23,059 nt of DNA from Clostridiales bacterium UBA5446 (GCA_002427465.1 DIRC01000033.1:15127-38185); one strand, 5' to 3'; positions 1 to 7,585 are shown, numbered from the stretch's first letter. Notes: generated by a model not told the origin, from the sequence alone. Translations and numbers: made by a program.

Positions 1-485
1 CGCTGGCCGACCTGCGGGACGGCGGCATGGACATCGACGGCCTGCATGAATGGGTCAATGCCAACAAGCTCCGCCTGCACCATTGGTTCTTCTCAACGGA
101 TCTTACCTTCTATGTGAAAGGCGGCCGGATATCGAAAGCCGCCGGCATTTTCGGAAGCATGCTGGACATTTGCCCCCTGCTCAATATGGATCACCTTGGA
201 AGGCTCGTCCCGCGGGCAAAAATCCGCACCAAGAAACGGGTCATCCACGAAATTGTCAACCGAATGGAAGCCCATGCCGAGAACGGCCGGAATTATTCCG
301 GAAAGTGCTTCATTTCCCACTCGGCATGCTTTGAGACTGCCCGCGCCGTGGCGGACCTGGTTGAGGAACGCTTCGATGCTCTGAACGGCAGAGTCCTGAT
401 AAACAACGTAGGAACCACAATCGGAAGCCACACCGGCCCCGGTACCGTCGCCCTTTTCTTCTGGGGCTCGGAGAGGATTGACTGA
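1..485 (+). CDS. DegV family fatty-acid-binding protein, C-terminal part (cut by window edge)
   Basis: The reading frame is open from base 3 at the window edge to the TGA at 483-485, so only the C-terminal half (about 160 residues) of a roughly 280-residue protein is present. DegV proteins bind a fatty acid in a two-domain fold; in Firmicutes related proteins (FakB) present fatty acids to the kinase FakA. Seen here: the signature VKGGRIS, and near the end GSHTGPGTVALFF, both at the places expected for the DegV C-terminal domain. The ATG at 27 is an internal methionine, not a credible start. The stop overlaps the start of the next degV gene by one base (TGATG), so the two are probably translationally coupled in one operon. 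No fakA-like kinase is visible in the window. Confidence 0.88.
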   Translation, partial: LADLRDGGMDIDGLHEWVNANKLRLHHWFFSTDLTFYVKGGRISKAAGIFGSMLDICPLLNMDHLGRLVPRAKIRTKKRVIHEIVNRMEAHAENGRNYSGKCFISHSACFETARAVADLVEERFDALNGRVLINNVGTTIGSHTGPGTVALFFWGSERID

Positions 486-1348
486 TGTACAGAATTTATA
501 CCGATTCCTCCGCCAACCTCCCGGAGGATTTAATTCGGAAATACGATTTAGGGGTTATCCCGTTTCATTATACCATTGACGGCGTCGAGCATCCGGCATA
601 CGGCGACGGCGGCGGCTTCGACGGCAGGACATTCTACGACGCCATGCGGAACGGCGCCGACGTTTACACCTCCATGATCAATACCGACGCCTTTTGCAGC
701 GCGTTTGAAAAAAGCCTTTCCGCAGGTGTGGACGTCCTTTATATCGGGATGTCCAGCGGAATCAGCGGGGCATACCACGCCAGCCTCATCGCAGAAAGAG
801 AACTGCGGGAAAAATACCCCGAACGAAAGATGGCCATGATCGACACCCGGGCCGCATCCCTTGGCGAAGGCCTGCCGGTGCTTCATGCCGCGCGGCTTAA
901 AAAAGCCGGCGCTTCTTTCGAGGAGGCCGCCGATGGCGCGCGCGGCAACAGCGCGCTGATCTGCCAGTATTTCACTGTCGAAGATTTGATTTACTTAAAA
1001 AAAGGCGGACGGATATCCGGCGCCGCCGCATTCGTCGGAAATATCTTGCAGATTAAGCCGATCCTGAAGGGGGACGAGAACGGCAAGATCGTCCTGCACC
1101 GGAAAGAGCGCGGCCGGAAACGGGCGCTGGAGACCCTGGCGGAAAAATATCGGGCCCTGGTCTCCGATCATAATCTGCCCGCGGGAATCGCCCACGCAGA
1201 CAACGAGGCGGATGCGGAAAGCCTCGCCGGGAGACTCCGGGAACTGGGCCTTAAGGGCGAAATCCTCACCGTCTGCTACGAGCCTGTGACGGGTTCCCAC
1301 GTGGGTCCCGGCACAATCGCCCTTTTCTTCTATGGAATCCACAGATAA
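485..1348 (+). CDS. DegV family fatty-acid-binding protein
   Basis: A complete 287-residue DegV protein, the usual length for the family. It begins with the N-terminal IYTDSSANLP strand-loop, has a TSMINTDAF segment near residue 60 (the region of the family's ligand-contacting T-S-x-x-[ST] motif), GMSSGISGAY near residue 90, KGGRIS near residue 175, and ends with GSHVGPGTIALFF. The family role is binding a fatty-acid carboxylate, often for phosphorylation by a FakA-type kinase; the ligand here is unknown. The ATG overlaps the stop of the preceding degV by one base, so this is a tandem pair. The two copies share the C-terminal signatures but are clearly diverged, which argues for an old duplication. 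A strong bidirectional terminator follows directly. Confidence 0.92.
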   Translation: MYRIYTDSSANLPEDLIRKYDLGVIPFHYTIDGVEHPAYGDGGGFDGRTFYDAMRNGADVYTSMINTDAFCSAFEKSLSAGVDVLYIGMSSGISGAYHASLIAERELREKYPERKMAMIDTRAASLGEGLPVLHAARLKKAGASFEEAADGARGNSALICQYFTVEDLIYLKKGGRISGAAAFVGNILQIKPILKGDENGKIVLHRKERGRKRALETLAEKYRALVSDHNLPAGIAHADNEADAESLAGRLRELGLKGEILTVCYEPVTGSHVGPGTIALFFYGIHR

Positions 1349-1358
1349 CAATACGCAA

Positions 1359-1395
1359 AAAACCCGGGATGCCGCTGTGCGGTATCCCGGGTTTT
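1359..1395. terminator. Bidirectional intrinsic terminator
   Basis: A 17-bp stem (one G-U pair), arms 1359-1375 and 1379-1395, with a TGT loop. The stem is flanked by A4 on one side and T4 on the other, so it can terminate the degV pair on the plus strand and the convergent hydrolase gene on the minus strand. Confidence 0.9.
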
Positions 1396-1407
1396 CCATT
1401 TCGTTAA

Positions 1408-2361
1408 TCAGGTGTGGCTGTACATCCTGACACCGTCTTCAAGTGCAAGCTTCGCCCTGCCTGCTTCCACAAGGTATTCCAAATGCGCAACGGCCTCGCC
1501 CACCGCGAACCACTTCTGCCCTATGGGGAATTCCTCCCAGGACGCCCGTATCTTCCACGTCATTTTCGACGCCACCTGGTAAGGGGTCATGCCTGCGCCT
1601 TCCGCTACGATGCGTTCCGCTTCTGCAAGCCTCTCGATGTGATGAGTCTTGATCTCGCCTATCCGCCTACCGACAGTGGTCTCGCCTCCCCTGTGGGCAG
1701 GCAGCGGAAGATCAATGTCATATTCCAGGATTTTATCCAGGCTCTCCAGATAGCGCTTGAGCGGGTTTTTTAAGGTAGGCCATTCGGTGATGTTCGGCGT
1801 AATATCAAACAAAACATGGTCGCCGAGGATCATGACCTTATCCGTCTGTGAATACAGGCAAAGATGTCCCGGCGTGTGCCCCGGCGTACTGACGACCTCC
1901 AGCACCCGGTCTCCGCAGGTCAGCTTGTCCCCTCCGGCGACAAACACATAATCCTTATAAGGCAGGCTGCGGTACTTTTCCGCGGGGCTTTCCCCTGCAT
2001 GTTTGATATCCTCCCGTGAAAAACCATTTTTCAGATGCCTTTCGGGGTTTATACGCTCTACCATGAGCAACCTGCCGTCTTCTTCACTGATATACACGCT
2101 GCCGCCGCATATCAGCTCCGGCGCCAGGCCCGAATGATCGGAATGCGCATGCGTGAGAAAAATATCCGCCCGCGCCATGGAGCCTCCGGCCTCCTCTATG
2201 CCTTCCAGGATCGCCTTTCTGCAAGCTTCGGTCCGAAATCCCGTATCGACCAGAAGATCCCGATCCTTTCCTTTTATATAATAAGCATTTAAGTTTTTCA
2301 GCGGGTTTCCCTGAAGTGGAACATAGATGCTGAATATCCCGTCCGAAACCTGTTTTACCAT
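1408..2361 (-). CDS. MBL-fold metallo-hydrolase with C-terminal winged-helix-like region
   Basis: A 317-residue metallo-beta-lactamase-fold protein. Metal ligands are visible in order: THAHSDHSG (HxHxDH, near residue 70), STPGHTPGH (third-ligand histidine, near residue 160), GDHVLFDITPN (bridging aspartate) and LPAHRG (last histidine). The C-terminal stretch of about 80 residues after LPAHRG (GEIKTHHIERLAEAERI, then ASKMTWKIRASWEEFP) looks like the helical/winged-helix tail of LACTB2-like hydrolases. Such enzymes hydrolyse thioesters, lactones, phosphodiesters or nucleic acid, so the substrate cannot be named. An AGAGGG ribosome binding site lies just upstream of the ATG. It is a single gene, convergent with the degV pair. 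A thioesterase role would suit the CoA-rich surroundings, but that is inference. Confidence 0.88.
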   Translation of the reverse strand: MVKQVSDGIFSIYVPLQGNPLKNLNAYYIKGKDRDLLVDTGFRTEACRKAILEGIEEAGGSMARADIFLTHAHSDHSGLAPELICGGSVYISEEDGRLLMVERINPERHLKNGFSREDIKHAGESPAEKYRSLPYKDYVFVAGGDKLTCGDRVLEVVSTPGHTPGHLCLYSQTDKVMILGDHVLFDITPNITEWPTLKNPLKRYLESLDKILEYDIDLPLPAHRGGETTVGRRIGEIKTHHIERLAEAERIVAEGAGMTPYQVASKMTWKIRASWEEFPIGQKWFAVGEAVAHLEYLVEAGRAKLALEDGVRMYSHT

Positions 2362-2399
2362 ATGAAATCCCTCTTACAAAAATAGTAATATTTTTATAT

Positions 2400-2426
2400 A
2401 GTATACTGTTTTTCCACACGGGTCAA
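2400..2426 (-). promoter_or_regulatory. Candidate sigma-A promoter for the MBL hydrolase
   Basis: On the minus strand a TTGACC -35 box (2421-2426) and a TATACT -10 box (2400-2405) are separated by 15 bp. That is shorter than the usual 17 bp, but both hexamers are close to consensus and lie about 40-65 bp upstream of the ATG. Confidence 0.5.
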
Positions 2427-2437
2427 CAACTTTCCCG

Positions 2438-2475
2438 GATTTACGTCTGAATGGGGCGGCGCGATTTACGTCTGA
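2438..2475. repeat. Direct repeat of a 13-mer (GATTTACGTCTGA)
   Basis: Two perfect copies of GATTTACGTCTGA lie at 2438-2450 and 2463-2475, 25 bp apart start to start. They sit between the divergent MBL-hydrolase and DUF3870 genes, upstream of both promoters. They could be an operator pair for a dimeric regulator; nothing identifies the protein. Confidence 0.6.
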
Positions 2476-2577
2476 TGTGTTGAAGCTGCTGTCAACCTGT
2501 ACAAAGGTAATTGGCCTTCCGTCCGCTACTAAATCTGATTATTCTGGCAGAATTGTCGGCAATTGTGCGGATATCCA

Positions 2578-2605
2578 TTGACGTAAGCACTAGGCGGGCT
2601 ATAAT
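2578..2605 (+). promoter_or_regulatory. Sigma-A promoter for the DUF3870 gene
   Basis: TTGACG (2578-2583), a 16-bp spacer and a perfect TATAAT (2600-2605) predict a transcript start near 2612, about 40 bases before the ATG at 2654. Confidence 0.8.
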
Positions 2606-2653
2606 ATTGGCGTAAGGTTCAGTGGGGATACGCATTCGAAAGGAGCAAATGAA

Positions 2654-3010
2654 ATGTCAATGAAATATGAAAGCGCATATTTTTGCGGCTATTCCAAGCT
2701 GCCGTCCAATATCACCACCTCCGAGGTATACGTGATGTTGACACTGGGCCTGAAGATAGAACTGGAAACCGGCGCTATTCAGGATGTTTCCGTCACCCTG
2801 TTGTCTCCCCTTGCGCTGTCCATAGTGAAAAGCTATTTTATCGGGCGACATGTAGTGGATGATCATGACGCCATCGTGGAGGAGATTACCTATCGCCATC
2901 AGGGCAACGCCGCCAAGTCCATCATTAAGGCTTACAGCGATATCCGGCGCTCTTATCAGGTTTATATGGAAAAAAACGGGCCGTTCCTTCGAGGCGAACT
3001 GAAAGCATAG
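2654..3010 (+). CDS. DUF3870 domain protein of unknown function
   Basis: A 118-residue protein whose whole length matches my recollection of the DUF3870 family: an N-terminal YFCGYSKLPSN strand, then VMLTLGLKIELETG, a middle SVTLLSPLALSIVKSYFIG segment and a C-terminal helix around RRSYQVYME. It has no signal peptide or membrane segment, so it is cytosolic. No catalytic residues are recognised and I do not assign an activity. AAGGAG lies about nine bases before the ATG and a near-consensus promoter drives it. It stands at the head of the catabolic region, with only a leader before the first transporter. Small proteins of this family appear, as I recall, next to acid-catabolism genes in anaerobes, so an accessory or regulatory role is possible. 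Confidence 0.7.
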   Translation: MSMKYESAYFCGYSKLPSNITTSEVYVMLTLGLKIELETGAIQDVSVTLLSPLALSIVKSYFIGRHVVDDHDAIVEEITYRHQGNAAKSIIKAYSDIRRSYQVYMEKNGPFLRGELKA

Positions 3011-3082
3011 GCCGCGGGATTTTGGGATAATGCCAACAAAAATCATGACGGAAAACAGTGAGTATGTACAAATCCGTCAAAA

Positions 3083-3105
3083 ATGCCTTGACATTCCCGA
3101 GGCAT
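3083..3105. promoter_or_regulatory. LysR-type operator candidate (T-N11-A dyad)
   Basis: ATGCCT (3083-3088) and AGGCAT (3100-3105) form a perfect six-base inverted repeat separated by exactly 11 bases, fitting the T-N11-A rule for LysR-type regulator boxes. It overlaps the -35 box of the promoter at 3088-3116, an arrangement more typical of repression than activation. Confidence 0.5.
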
Positions 3106-3116
3106 CATGGTATTTT
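3088..3116 (+). promoter_or_regulatory. Sigma-A promoter for the transporter/KOR operon leader
   Basis: A perfect TTGACA (3088-3093), a 17-bp spacer and TATTTT (3111-3116) predict a start near 3123. The transcript would run through a leader of about 215 bases before the transporter ATG at 3339. Confidence 0.65.
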
Positions 3117-3122
3117 TGCGTC

Positions 3123-3338
3123 AATAAGGAACTGGTTTTTATAAAACTGAATATTCAAGTTGTTTGACCGTCGGCGTCTCCCCTTCAGGAGGCGAAAAAG
3201 ACTTTCAAAGCCAACTGCATGATTATGCGGTTGGCTTTTTTTCTTTTTCGGGAGATATAAAGAACGCGGCGCCATGGCGGACACCGGATAAACGGCTGTA
3301 AAGACCGGTTCCAATTATGGAGAATGGAGATAGTGGTT
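3123..3338 (+). promoter_or_regulatory. Untranslated leader with two hairpins, possible attenuator
   Basis: The leader carries a seven-base-pair hairpin (CGTCTCC at 3175-3181 with GGAGGCG at 3188-3194) just before an intrinsic terminator at 3207-3241, which lies upstream of the transporter start. A terminator inside a leader suggests conditional read-through. I do not recognise a known riboswitch class or a convincing leader peptide. The simpler alternative is that the terminator ends the DUF3870 transcript and another promoter drives the transporter. Confidence 0.4.
3207..3241 (+). terminator. Intrinsic terminator between DUF3870 and the first transporter
   Basis: The stem AAAGCCAAC-T-GCAT pairs with ATGC-G-GTTGGCTTT (one T/G mismatch position) and is followed by a run of T to 3242 and more T-rich sequence. 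The arms are 3207-3220 and 3225-3238. Confidence 0.8.
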
Positions 3339-4751
3339 ATGAGCAAGCAAAAAAGCAGACTCGTTGCCTCAGCGATCCTGACGGTGTTGTGTGCCCTGAT
3401 GGCGTTTCTGCCCTTCACCGGTCTGGAGGCCCCCGGCAAAGGCGTGATGATCCTTTTTCTTTGGTGCATTCTGATGTGGATTATCAGGCCGATTCCAGAA
3501 TACTTGATCGGCGTTCTCGGCGCGGCTGTCATGGCGATATTTTTTAATCAGGGGGCCACTGTGGTCTCGGGCTTCGGTAATACCGGATGGTGGCTGTGTC
3601 TCTGGGCCGGCTTCATCGGGGCTTCAATCCAGCATACCGGCCTTGGCGAACGGATCGCCTATTGGATCGTCACCAAGATGGGCAAAACCGAACTCATGGC
3701 AAACTACGCCACAAACATCGCGAACACCGTCCTGTCCCTGATGATCCCCTCCAATACCGCCAGAGGCGCAGTCGTAAGCCCCATCTGCGACAGCATCTGC
3801 GAGGGCCTGGGCTACAAACGCGGCGAGCATAAGGGCGATGCGGCAATTATGCTGTCGAACCTCTATACCAACACCACCAACACCTGGCTCTTCTACACCG
3901 CCGTGGGCGCCAATGCCATCGGCATGGCCATCGTCACGGAAGTGACCGGCCAGAGCATCTCCTGGATGGGCTGGCTGGCCGCCACATTTATTCCCGCCAC
4001 CCTCATTCTGGCTTTCATCCCCTGGTTCTGCAACAAAATGTTCGGCACGCCGAAGGCTGAGCGCAAGCCCGTAAATATCACCTTCGCCAGGGAGAAGCTG
4101 GCCGCCATGGGCCCACTGTCCATAAACGAGAAAAAAGCCGCCTTCTACTTCCTGCTGACCATCCTTGCCTTCTGCACACAGACCTGGCATAACGTATCCC
4201 CCAACTTTGTGGTATTCGTCTCCGTATTCCTCCTGCTTTGCCCCGGTATCGGCGTATGCAGCTTTAAGGATATCAACAACATGATCGCATGGCCCGCGTT
4301 CCTGCAGCTGGGCTTTGCCATGTCCCTGGCAAGCTGCGCCAGCAAGGTAAACGGCTTCCAGTGGATCGTGGATTTGGTCTTCACCAACAACCCCGCCTTT
4401 ATGAGTATGAACATCAACACCTTCCTCATCATCTGGCTGTCCTTCGTGGTTGTCCTGCACATCATCTTCGCCGGGATGAACGCCATGGTGGCGGTTATCG
4501 TTCCCGTCAGCATGACCATGGCGGCCGCTCTGGGCTTCGACGCGTATACCATGGGCCTGCTGACCGTCATGGCCATCTCGGCCGGCGCCTTCTTCCTGCC
4601 ATTCAACAGCGCTCCCAACCTGATTTTCTACGGCGCCGACCGTTTCTCCGTCCCCCAGCAGCTTAAGGGCGCATTCCCAATCGCCGCCCTCATCATTCTG
4701 GGCCTGATCTTCTCCGTAAAGATTTGGTTTCCTATCATCGGAATCCTGTAA
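3339..4751 (+). CDS. DASS/SLC13 family carboxylate transporter, CitT-like
   Basis: A polytopic membrane protein of 470 residues. The family (divalent anion:sodium symporters; CitT, TtdT, SLC13) carries di- and tricarboxylates, and the CitT branch exchanges substrate for an intracellular diacid. Seen: many hydrophobic segments, a first SNT-type motif in PSNTARGAVVSPI, which recalls the SNTAR motif of E. coli CitT, and a second-half motif FLPFNSAPNLIFYG where family members commonly have a TPPN-type loop. I prefer the ATG at 3339 over 3324 because GGAGA lies eight bases before it, whereas 3324 has no spaced ribosome binding site. It is the first gene of the operon with KOR, synthetase and dehydrogenase, so it probably brings in their substrate or exchanges it for the product. 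Confidence 0.87.
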   Translation: MSKQKSRLVASAILTVLCALMAFLPFTGLEAPGKGVMILFLWCILMWIIRPIPEYLIGVLGAAVMAIFFNQGATVVSGFGNTGWWLCLWAGFIGASIQHTGLGERIAYWIVTKMGKTELMANYATNIANTVLSLMIPSNTARGAVVSPICDSICEGLGYKRGEHKGDAAIMLSNLYTNTTNTWLFYTAVGANAIGMAIVTEVTGQSISWMGWLAATFIPATLILAFIPWFCNKMFGTPKAERKPVNITFAREKLAAMGPLSINEKKAAFYFLLTILAFCTQTWHNVSPNFVVFVSVFLLLCPGIGVCSFKDINNMIAWPAFLQLGFAMSLASCASKVNGFQWIVDLVFTNNPAFMSMNINTFLIIWLSFVVVLHIIFAGMNAMVAVIVPVSMTMAAALGFDAYTMGLLTVMAISAGAFFLPFNSAPNLIFYGADRFSVPQQLKGAFPIAALIILGLIFSVKIWFPIIGIL

Positions 4752-4786
4752 GCCGATCCCCAAAGGATGACCGCATTTACGGCGGC

Positions 4787-4825
4787 GGCCGTTTTATCCC
4801 CGGTACAGGCCCTTTCCAAACGGCC
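4787..4825 (+). other. Intercistronic hairpin
   Basis: GGCCGTTT (4787-4794) and AAACGGCC (4818-4825) form a perfect eight-base stem with a 23-base loop, between the transporter and the oxidoreductase genes. No T-run follows, so it is not an obvious intrinsic terminator; it may act as an mRNA processing or stability element. I see no convincing promoter in this 133-base gap. Confidence 0.4.
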
Positions 4826-4884
4826 CTCGCCGGTTCATATCGCAATATACAGCACTACATATTTTGAAAGGACCCTAGTGTCGA

Positions 4885-6021
4885 ATGAAAACTAAGAAAC
4901 TGTCATTTTGCGGGAGCAGCCTTATGCAGGGGAATGAAGCCGGCGCAATGGGCGCGCTGGCCGCGGACTGCAAATTTTTCGCCGGCTACCCCATCACGCC
5001 GGCTTCGGAGATTCCCGAAATCCTATCCTCCAAAATGTTCGCCGAAAACGGTATCTTCATGCAGATGGAAGACGAGCTGGCCTCAATCTGCGCCTGCATA
5101 GGCGCCAGTTGGGGCGGGAGCCGCGCCATGACCGCAACCTCCGGCCCGGGATTTTCCCTGATGCAGGAAGCCCTCGGCTACGCCGTCGTGGCCGAGACCC
5201 CCATTGTCATCATGGACGTTATGCGCGGCGGCCCTTCCACCGGCCAGCCCACTTCTTCGTCCCAGCAGGACGTCATGCAGTCCCGCTACGGCAGCCACGG
5301 CGACTATGAGATCATCGCCCTGACGCCGTCGTCCGCTCAGGAGGCCTTCGACTTCACTGTTCGGGCATTCAATCTGGCCGACAAGTACCGTGTTCCCGTC
5401 ATCGTCCTCTCCGACGAGGTTGTGGGGCATACCCGGGAAAAGGTCACCATCCCCGATACCGTGGAACTCTTCGATGAGAAATACCGGGGTCTCTGCAAAG
5501 AGTATTATAAGCCGGATGAAAAAAACATCCCTCCCCGTATCCGTTTCTTCGAGGAGCACAGCGTTCTTGTGGACGGTCAGCTTCACGACGAGCGGGGCGT
5601 CCGCGCCGGACACGACCCGGTTAAGTCCGCCCGGGCCGTCGAGCACTATTGCCGCAAAATTCTCGATAATATCGAGGATATCACTTCCGTCGACAGGTAT
5701 TTCCTGGACGACGCCGACATCGTCCTCGTCGCCTACGGCTCCGTCAGCCGCTCCGCCCTCAGCGCGGTGAATAAGGCCAGGGCCAACGGCATCAAGGCCG
5801 GGCTGCTTAAAATAAACACCGTTTGGCCCTGCCCGGTGAAGGAGATAAAGGCGGCGTGTGAAAACGCCCGGCGCGTGATCGTGCCGGAAATGAATATCGG
5901 CCAATATGTAAAAGAGGTGCAGAGGATAGCCGGATTTGACAAGATTGAGCCGCTGCCCTCCCTTGGCGGTGTCCTGCACACGCCCAAAATGATCTTCGAA
6001 AAGATTGCCGAGGTGAACTAA
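4885..6021 (+). CDS. korA: 2-oxoacid:ferredoxin oxidoreductase, alpha subunit (KorA/VorB type)
   Basis: The 378-residue alpha subunit of a four-subunit enzyme that converts a 2-oxoacid plus CoA to acyl-CoA and CO2 while reducing ferredoxin, in the cytosol. Motifs seen: GNEAGAMGAL near residue 16, YPITPASE at 35-42, MEDELASI near 61 (the family's TPP-ring-contacting glutamate region), TSGPGFSLM at 85-93 and MRGGPSTGQPT at 113-123. The gamma domain is not fused; it is encoded separately downstream. The start is fixed between an in-frame TAG at 4876 and the first conserved motif. The ribosome binding site AAAGGA is 12 bases away, which is rather far. The family covers 2-oxoglutarate, branched-chain and aryl 2-oxoacid enzymes; KorA is the closest resemblance, but specificity is not proven. 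Confidence 0.88.
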   Translation: MKTKKLSFCGSSLMQGNEAGAMGALAADCKFFAGYPITPASEIPEILSSKMFAENGIFMQMEDELASICACIGASWGGSRAMTATSGPGFSLMQEALGYAVVAETPIVIMDVMRGGPSTGQPTSSSQQDVMQSRYGSHGDYEIIALTPSSAQEAFDFTVRAFNLADKYRVPVIVLSDEVVGHTREKVTIPDTVELFDEKYRGLCKEYYKPDEKNIPPRIRFFEEHSVLVDGQLHDERGVRAGHDPVKSARAVEHYCRKILDNIEDITSVDRYFLDDADIVLVAYGSVSRSALSAVNKARANGIKAGLLKINTVWPCPVKEIKAACENARRVIVPEMNIGQYVKEVQRIAGFDKIEPLPSLGGVLHTPKMIFEKIAEVN

Positions 6022-6022
6022 C

Positions 6023-6835
6023 ATGAACAGCATAGCAGAAAAATTTATCCGCAAGGAAACCCTCCCCTTCATTTTCTGTCCCGGATGCGGACACGGCATC
6101 GTTGTAAACAGCTTTATCCGGGCAATAGACGAGCTGGGCGTACAGAAAAACGAAATGGCCTGCGTGGGCGGCATCGGCTGCTCATCCTGGGCGCCGGTAT
6201 ATCTTGACTTTGACTGCCTGCACTGCCTGCACGGCAGGGCTATCCCCCACGCCGAGGGGCTGAAGGCCGTGAACCCGGACAAACAAATCGTAGTGTTCAG
6301 CGGCGACGGAGACTGCCTCGGCATCGGCGGCAATCACCTTATCCATGCGGCTAAAAGGAACATCGACCTGACGGTCCTCATGATGAGCAACTACATATAC
6401 GGCATGACCGGCGGCCAAAAGGCCCCCACTACTCCCTATCAGGCCACAACCAAAACCAGCCCTCTGGGAAACGAGGAGCACCCCTTTGATGTTCAGAGCG
6501 TTGTCGTGGGTTCCGGCGCCACCTTTTATGCCCGCTGCTGCGCCACCCACCCCATTCAGATGAAGGAAGCCATCAAAGCCGGCCTCCGGCATAAGGGCTT
6601 TTCCTTCATCGAGATCCTTTCCCCCTGCCCGACCACGGCCGGACGCAATATCTTCAACTTCAAAAGTCCCCAGGAAACCATGGACTGGTATCGCAGCCAG
6701 GTCTACCTGCTCGGGAAGGATGCAAAGCCAGACCCCGCCGAGACCCGGATTCCCCTGGGTATCCTCCATGTGGATGAGAGCCGGGATGAGCTTACCGACG
6801 TCCAGCGTCAGAAAAAGGAGGCTGCACAAAAGTGA
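6023..6835 (+). CDS. korB: 2-oxoacid:ferredoxin oxidoreductase, beta subunit (TPP-binding)
   Basis: A 270-residue beta subunit that binds thiamine pyrophosphate and the catalytic 4Fe-4S cluster. Seen: CPGCGHG (cysteines 19 and 22), IGCSSW (cysteine 53), the TPP/Mg signature GDGDCLGIGGNH at 94-105 followed by MMSN, and a later cysteine in LSPCPTTAGRN, giving four candidate cluster ligands. The segment GMTGGQKAPTTP is typical of KorB and related beta subunits. It starts one base after the korA stop, with GAGGTGA inside the end of korA as the ribosome binding site. Its own stop overlaps the GTG start of the ferredoxin gene. It must act together with the alpha, gamma and ferredoxin subunits around it. 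Confidence 0.9.
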   Translation: MNSIAEKFIRKETLPFIFCPGCGHGIVVNSFIRAIDELGVQKNEMACVGGIGCSSWAPVYLDFDCLHCLHGRAIPHAEGLKAVNPDKQIVVFSGDGDCLGIGGNHLIHAAKRNIDLTVLMMSNYIYGMTGGQKAPTTPYQATTKTSPLGNEEHPFDVQSVVVGSGATFYARCCATHPIQMKEAIKAGLRHKGFSFIEILSPCPTTAGRNIFNFKSPQETMDWYRSQVYLLGKDAKPDPAETRIPLGILHVDESRDELTDVQRQKKEAAQK

Positions 6836-7035
6836 AAATTACCATTGACAGCGTTTACTGCAAGGGCTGCCTTCTCTGCGTGGGCGTCTGCAAGAAGGGC
6901 GTTCTGGCCCTGGGCGCCGAAAGAAGCAAGGGCGGATACCTGATGCCCTACGCCAAGGAACCGGACAATTGCATCGCATGCAAGCTCTGTGAGATCACCT
7001 GCCCGGATGTTTGCATTGAAGTCACCAAGGACTAG
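6832..7035 (+). CDS. korD: 2-oxoacid:ferredoxin oxidoreductase, delta (ferredoxin) subunit
   Basis: A 67-residue two-cluster ferredoxin. Two CxxCxxCxxxC motifs are complete: CKGCLLCVGVC near residues 10-20 and CIACKLCEITCP near 47-58, so it should hold two 4Fe-4S clusters and pass electrons from the beta subunit outward. The start is a GTG that overlaps the korB stop (GTGA), with AAGGAGG ten bases upstream. The first motif is followed by KKG rather than the usual proline. Size and position match the delta subunit of KOR/VOR enzymes. Confidence 0.9.
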   Translation: MKITIDSVYCKGCLLCVGVCKKGVLALGAERSKGGYLMPYAKEPDNCIACKLCEITCPDVCIEVTKD

Positions 7036-7048
7036 GAGGGAAAGAGAT

Positions 7049-7582
7049 ATGCGCAAAGATATCAGAATCGGCGGCGCCGGCGGGCAGGGCGTGATTATGC
7101 TGTCCGTATTGCTGGCAAACGCTTACGGCATCCATCTGGGGATGGAAGCTGTTCAGACCCAGAGCTATGGCCCGGCCGCCCGCGGCGGCTCCTGCAAGGC
7201 GGAGGTCGTCGTGTCGGACGCCCCCATTGATTACGTCAAGGCAGACGACGTGGACGTCTTGGTGGCTTTTAACCAGGTGTCCTTTCAGAAATACTCACAG
7301 GATGTGAAAAAGGATACCCTGATTTTTGTGGACAGCACACTGCTGACCCCGGAGGATACCATTGGATTCAGCAACGTTATGGCCATCCCCGCTACGGATT
7401 ATGCCGAAAAACATTTTGCCCCCGTGGTGGCCAACATCATTATGTTCGGCTTCATGACCGCCAAAATGGAGAGCCTCACACTGGAAGCCGCTCAGAAAGC
7501 CCTTAAAGACACTCTGCCCGGGAAGGCCCTGGATATGAACATGAAGGCCCTGGAATTCGGCTACCGGAAAGGTATGGAATAG
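7049..7582 (+). CDS. korC: 2-oxoacid:ferredoxin oxidoreductase, gamma subunit
   Basis: A 177-residue gamma subunit. It opens with the family motif GGAGGQGV near residue 8 and continues with TQSYGPAARGG near residue 40, both typical of the domain that completes the CoA-binding side of the complex. I chose the ATG at 7049 because AGGAGG stands nine bases before it and because the conserved motif begins only a few residues later; a frame-open extension to 6989 would overlap the ferredoxin gene and lacks homology. The next gene starts three bases after its stop, which implies coupled translation. The gene order alpha-beta-delta-gamma makes the enzyme complete. Confidence 0.9.
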   Translation: MRKDIRIGGAGGQGVIMLSVLLANAYGIHLGMEAVQTQSYGPAARGGSCKAEVVVSDAPIDYVKADDVDVLVAFNQVSFQKYSQDVKKDTLIFVDSTLLTPEDTIGFSNVMAIPATDYAEKHFAPVVANIIMFGFMTAKMESLTLEAAQKALKDTLPGKALDMNMKALEFGYRKGME

Positions 7583-7585
7583 GCG

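Noticed and set aside
3624..4763. Long minus-strand open frame of 379 codons opposite the first transporter
   Set aside because: Its translation is glycine- and histidine-rich low-complexity shadow sequence with no family resemblance; the plus-strand transporter explains the stretch fully.
5083..6333. Minus-strand open frame of 416 codons opposite korA/korB
   Set aside because: It is antisense to two unmistakable enzyme genes and has no plausible ribosome binding site or motif. The high GC content leaves antisense frames open.
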